Positions 8,299-16,799 of a stretch of DNA of 64,000 nt are shown in pieces. The translations under genes were made by a program, and so were the position numbers. The DNA is from Chitinispirillales bacterium (GTDB lineage Bacteria > Fibrobacterota > Chitinivibrionia > Chitinivibrionales > Chitinispirillaceae): positions 1 through 64,000 of the forward strand of contig JAIRVB010000036.1 in NCBI GenBank assembly GCA_031254105.1, given 5' to 3'. A model generated the notes under the pieces. It had not been told where the DNA came from and ran no database searches. It saw only the letters and a list, made by a program, of their open reading frames with translations. How positions within the stretch are numbered: the first letter of the stretch is position 1; every line of letters starts with the position of its first letter.

Positions 8299-8877
8299 AT
8301 GGCTGCGTTCTGGTATTGTTTTGTTCCCCTTTTTGTAGCGGTGGATTCTATTGGCCTGCTGCCGTTGTTTATCGCTCTTGTTGAGGGAAGGGACAAAACG
8401 GCGGTGCGTAGGATAATAGTGCAGTCTATTCTTACGGCTATTATTGTGGGGTTGGCGTTTCTTTTTGTCGGAGAGGCTGTTTTACGGTTTCTTGGAATTA
8501 CGGTTTCTGATTTTTTAGTCGCGGGCGGGGTTATTTTATTTTTGATCGCGGCAAAGGGTTTGTTTACAGATCCAAGCGCCCAAACAGATACGTATCCTGA
8601 GGAGCTGGGGCCTGTGCCTATAGGCGTGCCTCTTATTGTCGGGCCTGGGGTACTTACTACTATTATGCTTTTAGCGCAGGAATACGGCGCGGCGCCTACA
8701 GCGTTCGCGCTTGTCGCGAATATTGTTTTGACAGGAGCTTTGTTTTTGATTTCCGGGCGTGTTATTGCGGTTATTGGTAAATCAGGCGCGAGAATTATGT
8801 CCAAGATAGTTCATCTGCTGCTTGCCGCGATTGCGGTCATGATGGTTAGGAGAGGGTTCATGGTGTTTTTGAGTTAA
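8299..8877 (+). CDS. MarC family integral membrane protein
   Basis: 192 residues with about six membrane helices. It opens FVPLFVAVDSIGLLPLFIAL, has the loop RRIIVQSI, then FLVAGGVILFLIAAKGLF, and the family signature PIGVPLIVGPGVLTTIMLLAQ. These match MarC/UPF0056. Members were once linked to multiple antibiotic resistance, but that role is not supported by later work and their function is unknown. The gene stands alone between a palindromic repeat and the transposase remnant. Confidence 0.88.
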   Translation: MAAFWYCFVPLFVAVDSIGLLPLFIALVEGRDKTAVRRIIVQSILTAIIVGLAFLFVGEAVLRFLGITVSDFLVAGGVILFLIAAKGLFTDPSAQTDTYPEELGPVPIGVPLIVGPGVLTTIMLLAQEYGAAPTAFALVANIVLTGALFLISGRVIAVIGKSGARIMSKIVHLLLAAIAVMMVRRGFMVFLS

Positions 8878-8906
8878 AATATTAAAAGTATTATCGGGAT
8901 CGGTTA

Positions 8907-9200
8907 TTGACGTTTAAGGAGAAAGCGGTGACATTTGTCTTGTTGAAAAACTGCGGGCGGTTGACAACCGCTCCTACAGGGGTAACAACCGTAAACACGA
9001 TGGCAGCGGTATCGGAAATCATACGATTGTGGAAACGCGCCATTTCAAAACACATTGGATTTTCGCCGCGGCAAAAATCTTTTTATGACCATATTATCCG
9101 AAATGAAAACGATTATCGCCGTATTGCCGAATATATCGAAAATAATCCTGTACGTTGGAGGAGGATCGTTTTTACGGAGGTGCTTTATGAGCGCCAATAA
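8907..9200 (+). pseudogene. remnant of a REP-associated tyrosine transposase (RAYT, Y1 family)
   Basis: The C-terminal part SEIIRLWKRAISKHIGFSPRQKSFYDHIIRNENDYRRIAEYIENNPVRW (residues about 36-84) is the typical end of a RAYT/IS200-like Y1 transposase. The upstream HUH motif and the rest of the catalytic half are missing. The frame is open over 97 codons, but its first third is derived from a REP palindrome at 8958-8972. RAYTs are single-copy domesticated transposases that mobilise REP palindromes, and many such palindromes are seen in this window. The remnant ends in another frame over the folC start, so folC follows an old insertion scar. Confidence 0.7.
8958..8972. repeat. REP-like palindrome GCGGTTG-a-CAACCGC
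   Basis: Perfect 7-base arms around one base, followed by CTCCTACAGGGG. It lies inside the transposase remnant and resembles palindromes at 10515-10534 and 48528-48547. Confidence 0.6.
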
Positions 9201-10476
9201 TACAGAACACGAATCCGATAACGCGAACGCAATCCGTTCCCATTTGTTTTCTCTCGTAAACAAAGGCATTAAATACGATTTAGACCGCATGTACGAAGCA
9301 GCTTCTCTTTGCGGCAATCCTCAAACGAGTTACTCTTGTATACATGTGGCAGGGACAAACGGCAAAGGGTCAACCTGCGCGTATATTGAATCTGTTTTAC
9401 GCGCGGCCGGATACCGTACCGGGCTTTATACATCTCCTCATATAAAAAACTTTGAAGAACGGTTCAGAATAAACGGAACTGTTGTTGAGGAGTGTGTCTG
9501 GCTTGAGGTTTATAAGGATCAGCGAAAAATAATTGATGATTTAGGATTGACATTTTTTGAAGCCGCTACGCTTATGTCTTTTGAGATTTTTCGCAGAGCG
9601 GGCGTGGAGTACGCTGTTTTTGAAACCGGCATGGGCGGCAGACTTGACGCTACCAATATCATTACCCCAAAAGTGTCGGTAATTACAAAATTGGCGCTTG
9701 ACCATATGGAGTATCTTGGCGGCACTCCTGAAAAAATTGCGGCGGAAAAACTTGGGATAGTAAAACCAAAGGTACCGCTTGTTATGGCTGAGCCGGTTGA
9801 TGAAAACATAAGGCGGCTTGCTTTGGCAAAATGTAAAGAAAGCGGTTCTGAGCTGACATTTGTAAGACCGGATGAAGCGGGCAGGGTGGAATGTAATCCG
9901 CAGGGGGTATCTTTCGACTTTCATGATAAGCGTTATGATCTGTCATTATTTGGAGCTCATCAGGTACAAAACGCTTTACTTGCTTTAAACACGCTTGGTA
10001 AGATCAGAGAATTTGATTATAATTTACTTTATGATGGAATGAAGCGGGCAGCATTACCCGGGCGTTTTCAGATTATAAATGTTGACGGACGTACTGTTGT
10101 GATTGACGTCGGTCATAATCCTGACGCTGCGATCGTTCTAACGGAAGCTCTTGATGTACGTTTTCCCGGCAAATCAATATTATTTGTTGTAGGAATGATG
10201 AAGGATAAAGACACCGCGTCGGTTATTGAAATCTTCACGAAAAACGCGTCAACTCTCTATTTTGCAAAACCTCAAACGCAAAGAGCCGCTGATCCTGTTG
10301 ACTTGTGCGTCTGCGCGGAGGGGGAGTTTGGGTTTAGAGGCAGATGTGTTACAGAGATGAGCGTAGCCGGAGCTTTGCGCCGCGCGCTTTCCGAGGCGCA
10401 CCCGCGCCATGATATAATCTGCGTGACCGGTTCTTTTTTCACGGTTGCGGAAGCTCTATCAGTAATCGAAAAGTGA
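9187..10476 (+). CDS. folC: folylpolyglutamate synthase / dihydrofolate synthase
   Basis: 429 residues. The start at 9187 is chosen because ACGGAGG ends 6 bases before it; the longer open frame from 9055 overlaps transposase debris. The Mur-ligase-like P-loop is HVAGTNGKGST, followed by LYTSPHIKNFEERFRING, FETGMGGRLDATN, the Mg-binding HMEYLGGT region and VIDVGHNPDA near the C-terminal domain. It ligates glutamate to dihydropteroate and/or extends polyglutamate tails of folates in the cytoplasm. Length and motifs are complete. Whether it is bifunctional cannot be told from sequence. Confidence 0.93.
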   Translation: MSANNTEHESDNANAIRSHLFSLVNKGIKYDLDRMYEAASLCGNPQTSYSCIHVAGTNGKGSTCAYIESVLRAAGYRTGLYTSPHIKNFEERFRINGTVVEECVWLEVYKDQRKIIDDLGLTFFEAATLMSFEIFRRAGVEYAVFETGMGGRLDATNIITPKVSVITKLALDHMEYLGGTPEKIAAEKLGIVKPKVPLVMAEPVDENIRRLALAKCKESGSELTFVRPDEAGRVECNPQGVSFDFHDKRYDLSLFGAHQVQNALLALNTLGKIREFDYNLLYDGMKRAALPGRFQIINVDGRTVVIDVGHNPDAAIVLTEALDVRFPGKSILFVVGMMKDKDTASVIEIFTKNASTLYFAKPQTQRAADPVDLCVCAEGEFGFRGRCVTEMSVAGALRRALSEAHPRHDIICVTGSFFTVAEALSVIEK

Positions 10477-10514
10477 TCTCCCGTATGCTGGTATCATATA
10501 AGCCCGTCAGGTAA

Positions 10515-10534
10515 GGGCGCGGTTAACCGCGCCC
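10515..10534. repeat. perfect REP-like palindrome GGGCGCGGTTAACCGCGCCC
   Basis: A 20-base perfect palindrome between folC and the terminator of the HU gene. It shares the GCGGTT/AACCGC core with the element at 8958-8972. Confidence 0.65.
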
Positions 10535-10536
10535 AA

Positions 10537-10566
10537 CGAAAAAGGCCTGCTTTTACGCAGGCCTTT
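10537..10566 (-). terminator. intrinsic terminator of the HU gene (may also end folC)
   Basis: AAAGGCCTGC pairs with GCAGGCCTTT around TTTTAC. On the minus strand the stem is followed by five T. It lies between the convergent folC and HU genes and could act in both directions. Confidence 0.8.
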
Positions 10567-10598
10567 AATGATAATACACGACTGCGGGAGGCCAAAGA

Positions 10599-10937
10599 TC
10601 ACTTCTTCTTCTTGGTAACTTTCTTTGCAGGAGCTGCGGCCTTGGGTGTTCCTGTTCCAAGAATTGCGTCCTTGGCAGTCTTTGAGACCTTAAACTTTAC
10701 AACTTTCTTAGCAGGAATCTTGATCGCTTCGCCAGTAGCGGGATTTCTCCCTGTTCTGGCTTTACGCTGTACAAGAACCAGCTTTCCCAAACCTGGCAGT
10801 ATGAAACCGTTCTTTGCTTCTTTGTATGCCAGAGCTGCCAGACTGTCAAGAAGCGCCTTAACCTGCTTCTTGGTAAGCTGTTCATCTTCAGCAAGTTTCT
10901 GAATCACTTGGGTTTGGGTCAGACTTTTACCAGCCAT
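10599..10937 (-). CDS. HU-family nucleoid DNA-binding protein with a lysine-rich tail
   Basis: 112 residues from ATG at 10937, with AAAGGAG 6 bases upstream; a TTG one codon earlier is ignored. It begins MAGKSLTQTQVIQKLAEDEQLTKKQV. The hallmark arm is GFILPGLGKLVLVQRKARTGRNPATGE followed by IKIPAKKVVKFKVSKTAKDAI. After residue 95 the protein carries a non-canonical tail of Ala, Pro and Lys ending in KKVTKKKK, making it longer than the usual 90 residues. HU bends and compacts DNA non-specifically as a dimer. A separate H1-like lysine/alanine protein lies at 57579-57842. Confidence 0.93.
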   Translation of the reverse strand: MAGKSLTQTQVIQKLAEDEQLTKKQVKALLDSLAALAYKEAKNGFILPGLGKLVLVQRKARTGRNPATGEAIKIPAKKVVKFKVSKTAKDAILGTGTPKAAAPAKKVTKKKK

Positions 10938-11054
10938 CAACTACTCCTTTATTAGTGCAAGTGAAAAAGGTGAAAACAGCGATTATCTATCGACAATCAT
11001 AAAATAATATTTTCATGTTATTTGTACAATAAAAAAGTACTTTTTTGAAAAAAT

Positions 11055-11180
11055 GGAATTTAGAACTCATGGCTCAGAACTCAGAATTCAGAATCCGGAA
11101 TAGAAATATACCGGTATTATGTTTACTTAAGGTATCATCTCTTTTTACTGAGTTCCAAACTCTAAATTCTGAGCTCTATC
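11055..11180. repeat. imperfect palindrome of the GAGCTCAGAACTC family
   Basis: The left arm (TTAGAACTCATGGCTCAGAA...) and right arm (...CTCTAAATTCTGAGCTCTATC) are roughly reverse complements. The element runs into the 3' end of the glycosidase gene, so it encodes the last residues of that protein. Similar elements lie at 24361-24461 and 52625-52725. Confidence 0.5.
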
Positions 11181-12398
11181 CATAGCGGTTTCCCGCGCCT
11201 GTTTCGAATTTAGCTTTTCATTTGCAACATCAAGCAGTCTGTAAGCCTGTTCAAGGTTGTCAAAAGACTTATGTACCCAAGTACTTCCCCAGAAAAAATT
11301 GCAGCTGGTTTCAGCTGTCAGAATGGCATCGTAGGCGTCAACTATCAGCTGCCTGATCTCTTCGGCGCTGCCGGCAGCCTCAGAATGCAGATCAAACATC
11401 TTTTTCGTTTTATGGTAATATGCGCTCGCGCTGCGTATCTCATCAAACCCTTTTCTTTGCAAAAGAGAGCCTGTCCACTGAGCGAAATCCCCGCCCCAGT
11501 GATCACCTGTGTTCCATGCGCCTCTGTGAACCTCTACCTCTTCACCCGGTGGGTATTTGTCAAGGTACTCAGTTATGTGCGTTGGGATAAAGCCGAGAGT
11601 TCCCGCTCTGTACCGGTTAAGTATCTCATGATAAAAACCGCCCCAGAAGCTTGATTCTATGTCAGGGCTGCGGAACCAGCCGCCGTTTTCGCCGTCTGTC
11701 CAGGTAGTGGCGAGAGCCGGGAAATCACACCATTTTGTCCGTTCGTAAAGTTCATGCTGAAACCACCCGGGATCAAGCCCCGACTCCTGCGCGTCGGAAA
11801 GTTCCCTGTCACGCGGAATCACAACTATCTCTTCGCCGCCGTAACGCGCGATGTAGGGTCTGTAGCGCATCTCCTCCCAGCGCATCTCCCGTTTGGGCTT
11901 AATATACCAGCAGTCAACCAAAACGTATCTGTACCCATGACGCTTGAGCATCGGGATCATCTCCATGCAAAAACCCATCTCAGGGGGCCAGAAGCCGTTA
12001 AAACTGGGCCGTCCCAGCATGTGGCTTCCGATTCCCTGCCACCACTGTGTCTGAGCGTCCCAGTCCGCCTCCGGGATGAGCGGGTAAACAGGGTGGTAAA
12101 GCCCGCTGCCTGCAAACTCAATAGGGGAGCGCTTGAATCTTTCCATAAACTCGGCAATGTCGGCCACATCGCGAAACATTTGACGTATGGCAGGATCTTC
12201 AAGCTGCTTTAAAAGCGTGCCGCTGCAGCTGATATGAAGCCGCGCAATATCTTCATATCCCTCAAGCATTCGCGTTATACGGTCATAACACCAGAGTATC
12301 TGCTTAGCTTCCCATATTTCCGATGAGTTAAGCAGGGAAACAAGATTGCCAAGCGGCTGATGCAAATGTAATCCCAAAGCATGATAAATATGTCCCAA
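11145..12398 (-). CDS. glycoside hydrolase family 57 protein
   Basis: 417 residues. Family hallmarks are HLHQP at residues 11-15, FWPPEMGF (Glu140, expected nucleophile) and TTWTDGENGGW (Asp235, candidate acid). GH57 enzymes act on alpha-glucans as alpha-amylases, 4-alpha-glucanotransferases or branching enzymes. No signal peptide is present, so it probably works on cytoplasmic glycogen-like polymer. It is shorter than classical 600-residue members and close to the shorter uncharacterised group. The TTG start at 12398 is preceded by AAAAAAGGTGGAG supplied by a leader repeat. The final DRAQNLEFGTQ is encoded inside a spacer palindrome. Confidence 0.82.
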   Translation of the reverse strand: MGHIYHALGLHLHQPLGNLVSLLNSSEIWEAKQILWCYDRITRMLEGYEDIARLHISCSGTLLKQLEDPAIRQMFRDVADIAEFMERFKRSPIEFAGSGLYHPVYPLIPEADWDAQTQWWQGIGSHMLGRPSFNGFWPPEMGFCMEMIPMLKRHGYRYVLVDCWYIKPKREMRWEEMRYRPYIARYGGEEIVVIPRDRELSDAQESGLDPGWFQHELYERTKWCDFPALATTWTDGENGGWFRSPDIESSFWGGFYHEILNRYRAGTLGFIPTHITEYLDKYPPGEEVEVHRGAWNTGDHWGGDFAQWTGSLLQRKGFDEIRSASAYYHKTKKMFDLHSEAAGSAEEIRQLIVDAYDAILTAETSCNFFWGSTWVHKSFDNLEQAYRLLDVANEKLNSKQARETAMDRAQNLEFGTQ

Positions 12399-12403
12399 AT
12401 CTC

Positions 12404-12445
12404 CACCTTTTTTAGTAGTGATTATGCCTGTGCCGGATGCATACC
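12404..12445 (-). repeat. leader repeat carrying a ribosome binding site, upstream of GH57
   Basis: On the minus strand it reads GGTATGCATCC...ATAATCACTACTAAAAAAGGTG, ending just before the TTG start of the glycosidase gene. It is closely related to the copies at 19816-19897 and 20770-20800. The AAAAAAGGTGGAG end is the apparent Shine-Dalgarno sequence. Confidence 0.6.
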
Positions 12446-12487
12446 TAGTACATTTTAATAACCAATATTATCATTACAAAATATATA

Positions 12488-13147
12488 TTATACAGAAGCC
12501 TGACTGGTAATCCGCAGAATCTCTACATCTGTTTTACCGTTGTTTACAGTTTCTCTTTTGACAATATCAAGACATAGCCCTCTGCGCTGTGCGTTTATCT
12601 TAAACTCTTCCCATGAGCTGCGGCAGGGATCGGCTATAAAGGCTTGTCCATTCGGGGAAAGCATCTTTTGTATGAATGTCAAAACAGGTTCAATCCATCT
12701 TTTTTCATAGAGGACATCAGAAGCTGTTATCAGGTCAAAACTCTGATTTTTAATTGGAGAGAATCTCCAGTCGCAGCATAGAGCGGCCCCTTTGCCGCCA
12801 TTATTTTTGATATTGAACAACGCGTACATGCAAGCTTGCGGCGATATATCGGAGGCTGCGCAGACTATCCCCTTAGAGGCAAGCAGCGCGGATATACTCC
12901 CAATGCCGCAGCCCATTTCAAGCGCTCTTGTATTAACGTCAAGCTTTAGCGTAAGTAAATATTTGTAAAGCGATTGCGAGGATGGCCAAACTTCCGCCCA
13001 GTAGGGGAGAAACTTGTCTTTCTCATATTCCAGGTCGGTTATTGTTTCAAGTACGGATTCAGGATCGGCAGGCCGCGTAAGTTTTAGCGGGCTGGCCGGA
13101 TGCGGAGTCTCAAGAGTAAATTCAACCGGGTCGAATGGAAGTTTCAT
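12488..13147 (-). CDS. class I SAM-dependent methyltransferase (protein-lysine MTase-like)
   Basis: About 219 residues from the ATG at 13147; an upstream TTG at 13159 is less likely. ALEMGCGIGSISALLASKG is motif I (SAM-binding), CAASDIS the acidic end of strand 2, and FDLITASDVLYEKRWIEPV the motif IV region. YWAEVWPSSQSLYKYLL before motif I is characteristic of the nicotinamide/lysine methyltransferase-16-like family, which methylates protein lysines or small molecules. The substrate is unknown. It lies 90 bases upstream of the GH57 gene in the same direction. Confidence 0.75.
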   Translation of the reverse strand: MKLPFDPVEFTLETPHPASPLKLTRPADPESVLETITDLEYEKDKFLPYWAEVWPSSQSLYKYLLTLKLDVNTRALEMGCGIGSISALLASKGIVCAASDISPQACMYALFNIKNNGGKGAALCCDWRFSPIKNQSFDLITASDVLYEKRWIEPVLTFIQKMLSPNGQAFIADPCRSSWEEFKINAQRRGLCLDIVKRETVNNGKTDVEILRITSQASV

Positions 13148-13500
13148 GGTTATTACCAAAATAATATTGCGCTGTTTCTTTCTGTATATCTTAATGTGAT
13201 GTTGCGCAGGCAGTTGTACAGCCGGCTACATCAACAGGATCTAATTCCCGACGCTCCTGGCAAAGATTCTGAGGCGTTCACGCCTGTCACCATTTTCGCA
13301 AGCGAATTCACAGCAGGCCCCAATCCTGTCAGCAAAAATTTGAGAGAGATCAAATTCTACCGTCAGGGCAAGCAGTTGTCATCCGGTACGTTAACCATTT
13401 TCGACGCGTCCGGTAATTTCGTCAACAAGGTTAAGATCACCGGCCGCTGCAGGGACGACCTGCGGTCGTCCGCTCTTACCGCCAACATTGACACCCGCCG

Positions 13501-13520
13501 CGAGGTCGGTCGAGGTCGGT
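13501..13520 (+). repeat. 10-bp exact tandem duplication causing a frameshift
   Basis: CGAGGTCGGT occurs twice in a row. Deleting one copy restores a single reading frame through the secreted-protein domain. Confidence 0.9.
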
Positions 13521-13650
13521 TCATGGAATTTGAAAGACGCCAAAGGCCGTTCGGTGTCCGAAGGAACATATTTGGTTAAGTGGACAATAAAAACGTCCGA
13601 CGGCAAAACCGAAAAAATATCGTTAATATCAGATAATTCCCGCACCGTAG

Positions 13651-13671
13651 GGGCGCCCCTCGCGGGCGCCC
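13651..13671. repeat. REP-like inverted repeat GGGCGCCC-ctcgc-GGGCGCCC
   Basis: Two 8-base self-complementary arms, followed by TTTAT. It could act as a terminator for rightward transcription, but the context (after a pseudogene) favours a REP element. Confidence 0.6.
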
Positions 13672-13815
13672 TTTATCATGCGCCTGCAACATTATTAATA
13701 TATGCGGGATTAATTCATGCGCCCGTACATGACACGGATGTATGATATCCATCCGTATGTTGTTATCTCATTTTTTACGTGTTTACGTGTTCATACATGG
13801 CAGATGTGCGGGATG

Positions 13816-13837
13816 GGGCGAACACGCAGGTTCGCCC
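13816..13837. repeat. REP-like inverted repeat GGGCGAAC-acgcag-GTTCGCCC
   Basis: Perfect 8-base arms followed by TTACGACAGACTG. A very similar tail (TTACAACAGACTG) follows a degenerate palindrome near 20845-20880, which marks it as a dispersed repeat. It lies in the 220-base spacer before ilvD, where nothing else is visible. Confidence 0.6.
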
Positions 13838-13968
13838 TTACGACAGACTGCGGATATTTCACATTAATTACTGATTATTAATCTGCCTGATATTATTTTA
13901 TCTATCCGTGCAATATCCCTGTATTATTTCTAAATTCGCAACATTGAGGAAGGAAGTAGGACGTTTTT

Positions 13969-15807
13969 ATGGTTAATAGGCTTCGCAGTCTCGCAACAGT
14001 TTCGGGCCGCAGAATGGCCGGAGCGCGTAGTTTATGGCGCGCAAATGGAATGACGGAGGAGCAGATGGGCCGTCCCATCATAGCGGTAGTAAATTCATTC
14101 ACGCAGTTTGTCCCGGGTCACGCCCATTTACATGGTATAGGCCAGTACGTAAAAAAGCTGATTGAGGAGAAGGGGTGCTTTGCGGCGGAGTTTAATACTA
14201 TCGCCATAGATGACGGTATAGCCATGGGTCATGACGGGATGCTTTATTCCCTGCCTTCACGTGATCTGATTGCCGACAGCGTGGAATATATGGTAAACGC
14301 TCACAAGGCTGACGCGATGATCTGTATTTCCAATTGCGATAAGATAACTCCGGGAATGCAGATGGCTGCGATGCGTCTTAATATTCCTGCAATTTTTGTT
14401 TCCGGCGGCCCTATGGAAGCTGGGGTTATCGGTAAAAAAAAGTATGATTTGATTGATGCTATGGTTATGGCTGCGGACGCAAATATTTCCGATGAGGAGA
14501 TTGAAGCTGTCGAAAAGGCGGCGTGTCCCACATGCGGTTCATGTTCCGGCATGTTTACAGCCAACTCCATGAACTGTCTCAATGAGGCGCTTGGACTGGC
14601 GCTTCCGGGTAACGGCACTGTGCTTGCGACTCATAAGAGCCGCTTTAAGCTCGTTGGTGAGGCTGCGGATCTCATCGTTGACATAGCTTACAAGTACTAT
14701 GAAAAAGGGAACAGCGCGGTACTGCCCCGTTCCATAGCCACAAAAACCGCGTTTATTAACGCGATGTCTCTTGACATAGCGATGGGTGGGTCTACAAATA
14801 CGGTGCTTCACCTTCTTGCCATTGCCCGTGAGGCCGGCGTAAATTTTACAATGGAAGATATAGAGCGGCTTTCGCGCAAAGTGCCGGTACTTTGCAAAGT
14901 AGCTCCCAGCTCATCATACCATATTGAAGATGTCAACCGCGCCGGCGGGATCATGGGAATCATGGCGGAGCTGGCAAGAGCGGGGCTTGTCGATACATCT
15001 GTAAAACGTCTTGAATCGGACACGCTTGCCGACACTCTTGAAACTTATGATATCCTCAGTCCGAAAGTAAGCCAGAAAGCGCTCGATTACTACAGGGGGG
15101 CGCCTGGAGGCGGGCCGCGCAATCAGGAGTTTGGCTATCAGGAGAATGTATACGATGAACTTGACATTGATAGAGCTGAAGGCTGCATAAGAAACGTTTC
15201 TCACAGCTATTTTAAGGATGGCGGTCTTGCGGTTCTTTTCGGCAATATAGCTTCCAGGGGCTGTATTGTTAAGACCGCCGGTGTTGACGAATCGATATTC
15301 GTTTTCAGCGGGACAGCCAAAGTTTACGATTCGCAGGAAGCTGCCTGTGATGGAATTTTGAGTGGTGAGATCAAGGCAGGAGATGTGGTAGTGATCCGTT
15401 ATGAGGGGCCAAGGGGAGGGCCGGGGATGCAGGAGATGCTTTATCCGACTTCCTATATTAAGTCGAAACATCTTGGAAAACAGTGCGCGCTTATAACAGA
15501 CGGCAGGTTTTCCGGCGGAACATCGGGACTCTCTATCGGCCACATCTCCCCGGAAGCCGCAGGCGGGGGAGAGATCGGGCTGCTTAAGACAGGTGATATA
15601 ATTGACATTAATATTCCAGAACGCTCAATAAACGTACGTATTGACGCACAGGAGCTTGAGAAGAGACGTTCGCAGGAACTTGCTAAAGGGAAAAATGCTT
15701 TTAAACCGGCGGGACGTCAGCGCGAAATATCCGCAGCTCTCAAAGCTTACGCGCTTTTTGTCTCCTCGGCTGACCAGGGAGCTGTTAGGGTGCTGCCGGA
15801 AGAGTGA
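13969..15807 (+). CDS. ilvD: dihydroxy-acid dehydratase
   Basis: 612 residues, the length of the E. coli-type enzyme. It dehydrates 2,3-dihydroxy-isovalerate and -methylvalerate in valine and isoleucine synthesis. The Fe-S cluster region is visible at [10 protein letters not shown] (Cys123) and [19 protein letters not shown] (Cys186, 189, 192). [19 protein letters not shown] is the IlvD/Edd signature, and [20 protein letters not shown] is the second signature near the C-terminus. No other branched-chain gene is adjacent, so it is an isolated pathway gene. A GC palindrome follows the stop. Confidence 0.96.
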   Translation: MVNRLRSLATVSGRRMAGARSLWRANGMTEEQMGRPIIAVVNSFTQFVPGHAHLHGIGQYVKKLIEEKGCFAAEFNTIAIDDGIAMGHDGMLYSLPSRDLIADSVEYMVNAHKADAMICISNCDKITPGMQMAAMRLNIPAIFVSGGPMEAGVIGKKKYDLIDAMVMAADANISDEEIEAVEKAACPTCGSCSGMFTANSMNCLNEALGLALPGNGTVLATHKSRFKLVGEAADLIVDIAYKYYEKGNSAVLPRSIATKTAFINAMSLDIAMGGSTNTVLHLLAIAREAGVNFTMEDIERLSRKVPVLCKVAPSSSYHIEDVNRAGGIMGIMAELARAGLVDTSVKRLESDTLADTLETYDILSPKVSQKALDYYRGAPGGGPRNQEFGYQENVYDELDIDRAEGCIRNVSHSYFKDGGLAVLFGNIASRGCIVKTAGVDESIFVFSGTAKVYDSQEAACDGILSGEIKAGDVVVIRYEGPRGGPGMQEMLYPTSYIKSKHLGKQCALITDGRFSGGTSGLSIGHISPEAAGGGEIGLLKTGDIIDINIPERSINVRIDAQELEKRRSQELAKGKNAFKPAGRQREISAALKAYALFVSSADQGAVRVLPEE

Positions 15808-15817
15808 GGAATCGGAA

Positions 15818-15837
15818 GGGCGTTGCGCGCAACGCCC
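15818..15837. repeat. perfect palindrome GGGCGTTGCGCGCAACGCCC after ilvD
   Basis: 20-base perfect palindrome 10 bases after the ilvD stop. No T run follows, so it is more REP-like than a textbook terminator. Confidence 0.6.
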
Positions 15838-15889
15838 GTGTACATGAGAAGTGTTGTGTATTGAAACGTGAGGATAGATAATTTGTAGT

Positions 15890-15908
15890 GGCAGCCCTTG
15901 CGGCTGCC
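15890..15908. repeat. REP-like inverted repeat GGCAGCC-cttgc-GGCTGCC
   Basis: Perfect 7-base arms with a 5-base loop, preceded by TTGTAGT. Located between ilvD and the SIS-domain gene. Confidence 0.55.
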
Positions 15909-15939
15909 TCTCTGATACACAAAGTATATATGGTATTAT

Positions 15940-16575
15940 ATGAAAAAAGCCGTTCAAAATCAGCTTGGTGATTGTCTGGAGCGTCATCCCTCCCTGCAAG
16001 TGTGCCGTGAATCGGTCATTTGCGCCTTTGATATACTTGTAAAATGCCACAAAGAAGGTGGACTTCTTCTTGTTTGCGGCAATGGGGGCAGCGCTTCTGA
16101 CGCTGAGCATATTACAGGTGAGCTTATGAACAGGTTTCTTATGTCCCGCCCATTGCCGGAACCGGTACGGCAGAAGTTGGGCATAGATAAAACTGGCCTC
16201 TATCTTGGACAAAAGCTTAACAGGGCTTTCAGGGCTGTTTCGCTTGTAAGCCAGACATCGCTTATTACGGCTATCGCTAATGACCTTGGGCCTGATCTGG
16301 TTTTTGCCCAGCAGGTATATGGTTATGGAAAGCCGGGGGATGTACTTTTTGCGCTGAGTACATCGGGCAACTCAGATAATATAATAAACGCTCTGCGTGT
16401 AGCAAAGGCGCTTGATATAAAAACAATAGGTTTTACCGGCGGATCAGGCGGTAATATGGCGATGCTTTGCGATTGTCTGGTAAAAGCCCCAAGCGCCCTC
16501 ACTCCCATTATTCAGGAGTATCATGTTATACTCTACCATTTGATATGTTCTATGATAGAAACAGAAATTTTTTAA
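15940..16575 (+). CDS. SIS-domain sugar-phosphate isomerase (GmhA-like)
   Basis: 211 residues. LLLVCGNGGSASDAEHITGELMNRF is the GmhA/DiaA-type SIS signature. LITAIANDLGPDLVFAQQVYGYGKPGDVLFALSTSGNSDNIINAL is the second phosphosugar-binding segment. GmhA converts sedoheptulose 7-phosphate to D-glycero-D-manno-heptose 7-phosphate for LPS heptose. An insert around residues 70-95 (MSRPLPEPVRQKLGIDKTGL) makes this protein longer than the 190-residue E. coli enzyme. No other heptose gene is nearby. DiaA-like or other SIS activity cannot be excluded. Confidence 0.75.
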   Translation: MKKAVQNQLGDCLERHPSLQVCRESVICAFDILVKCHKEGGLLLVCGNGGSASDAEHITGELMNRFLMSRPLPEPVRQKLGIDKTGLYLGQKLNRAFRAVSLVSQTSLITAIANDLGPDLVFAQQVYGYGKPGDVLFALSTSGNSDNIINALRVAKALDIKTIGFTGGSGGNMAMLCDCLVKAPSALTPIIQEYHVILYHLICSMIETEIF

Positions 16576-16600
16576 TAGTGATTATCAGGATGCATATTCC
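16567..16600 (-). repeat. leader-type repeat copy at the gmhA-like 3' end
   Basis: On the minus strand it reads GGAATATGCATCCTGATAAT followed by CACTATTAAAAAA. It resembles the leader repeats at 12404 and 19816 but has no downstream gene on that strand. Confidence 0.4.
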
Positions 16601-16799
16601 ATAAGATTCGTAAGCCTGTAAAATTTATCTTTAAATTTATCTTTCAATCAACCCCAAAACAAATGCGGAGACAGATGGCGGCATATACCACGCGCAGCAA
16701 TGATGATCACTGCCAAAAAACAAAAAATTTGACATTTGTGGTGCTTTTATGTGATAATATTTAAAGCGGGTTGGAAAACATTTTTGTGCCAGGTTGATC

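Larger units (their letters stand above)
13199..13745 (+). pseudogene. C-terminal fragment of a secreted protein, broken by a 10-bp tandem duplication
   Basis: The first frame encodes FTAGPNPVSKN...GTLTIFDASGNFVNKVKIT, the typical opening of the FlgD/Por-like C-terminal Ig domain that ends many Fibrobacter secreted proteins. The second frame (from about 13521) encodes the expected continuation WNLKDAKGRSVSEGTYLVKWTIKTSDG. The two frames are separated by an exact 10-bp tandem duplication at 13501-13520, and removing one copy joins them as DTRREVGSWNLKD. The N-terminal bulk of the protein is absent, so this is a truncated and frameshifted remnant. Conserved sequence ends near 13634; the open frame runs on to 13745 through a REP element. 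Confidence 0.75.
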
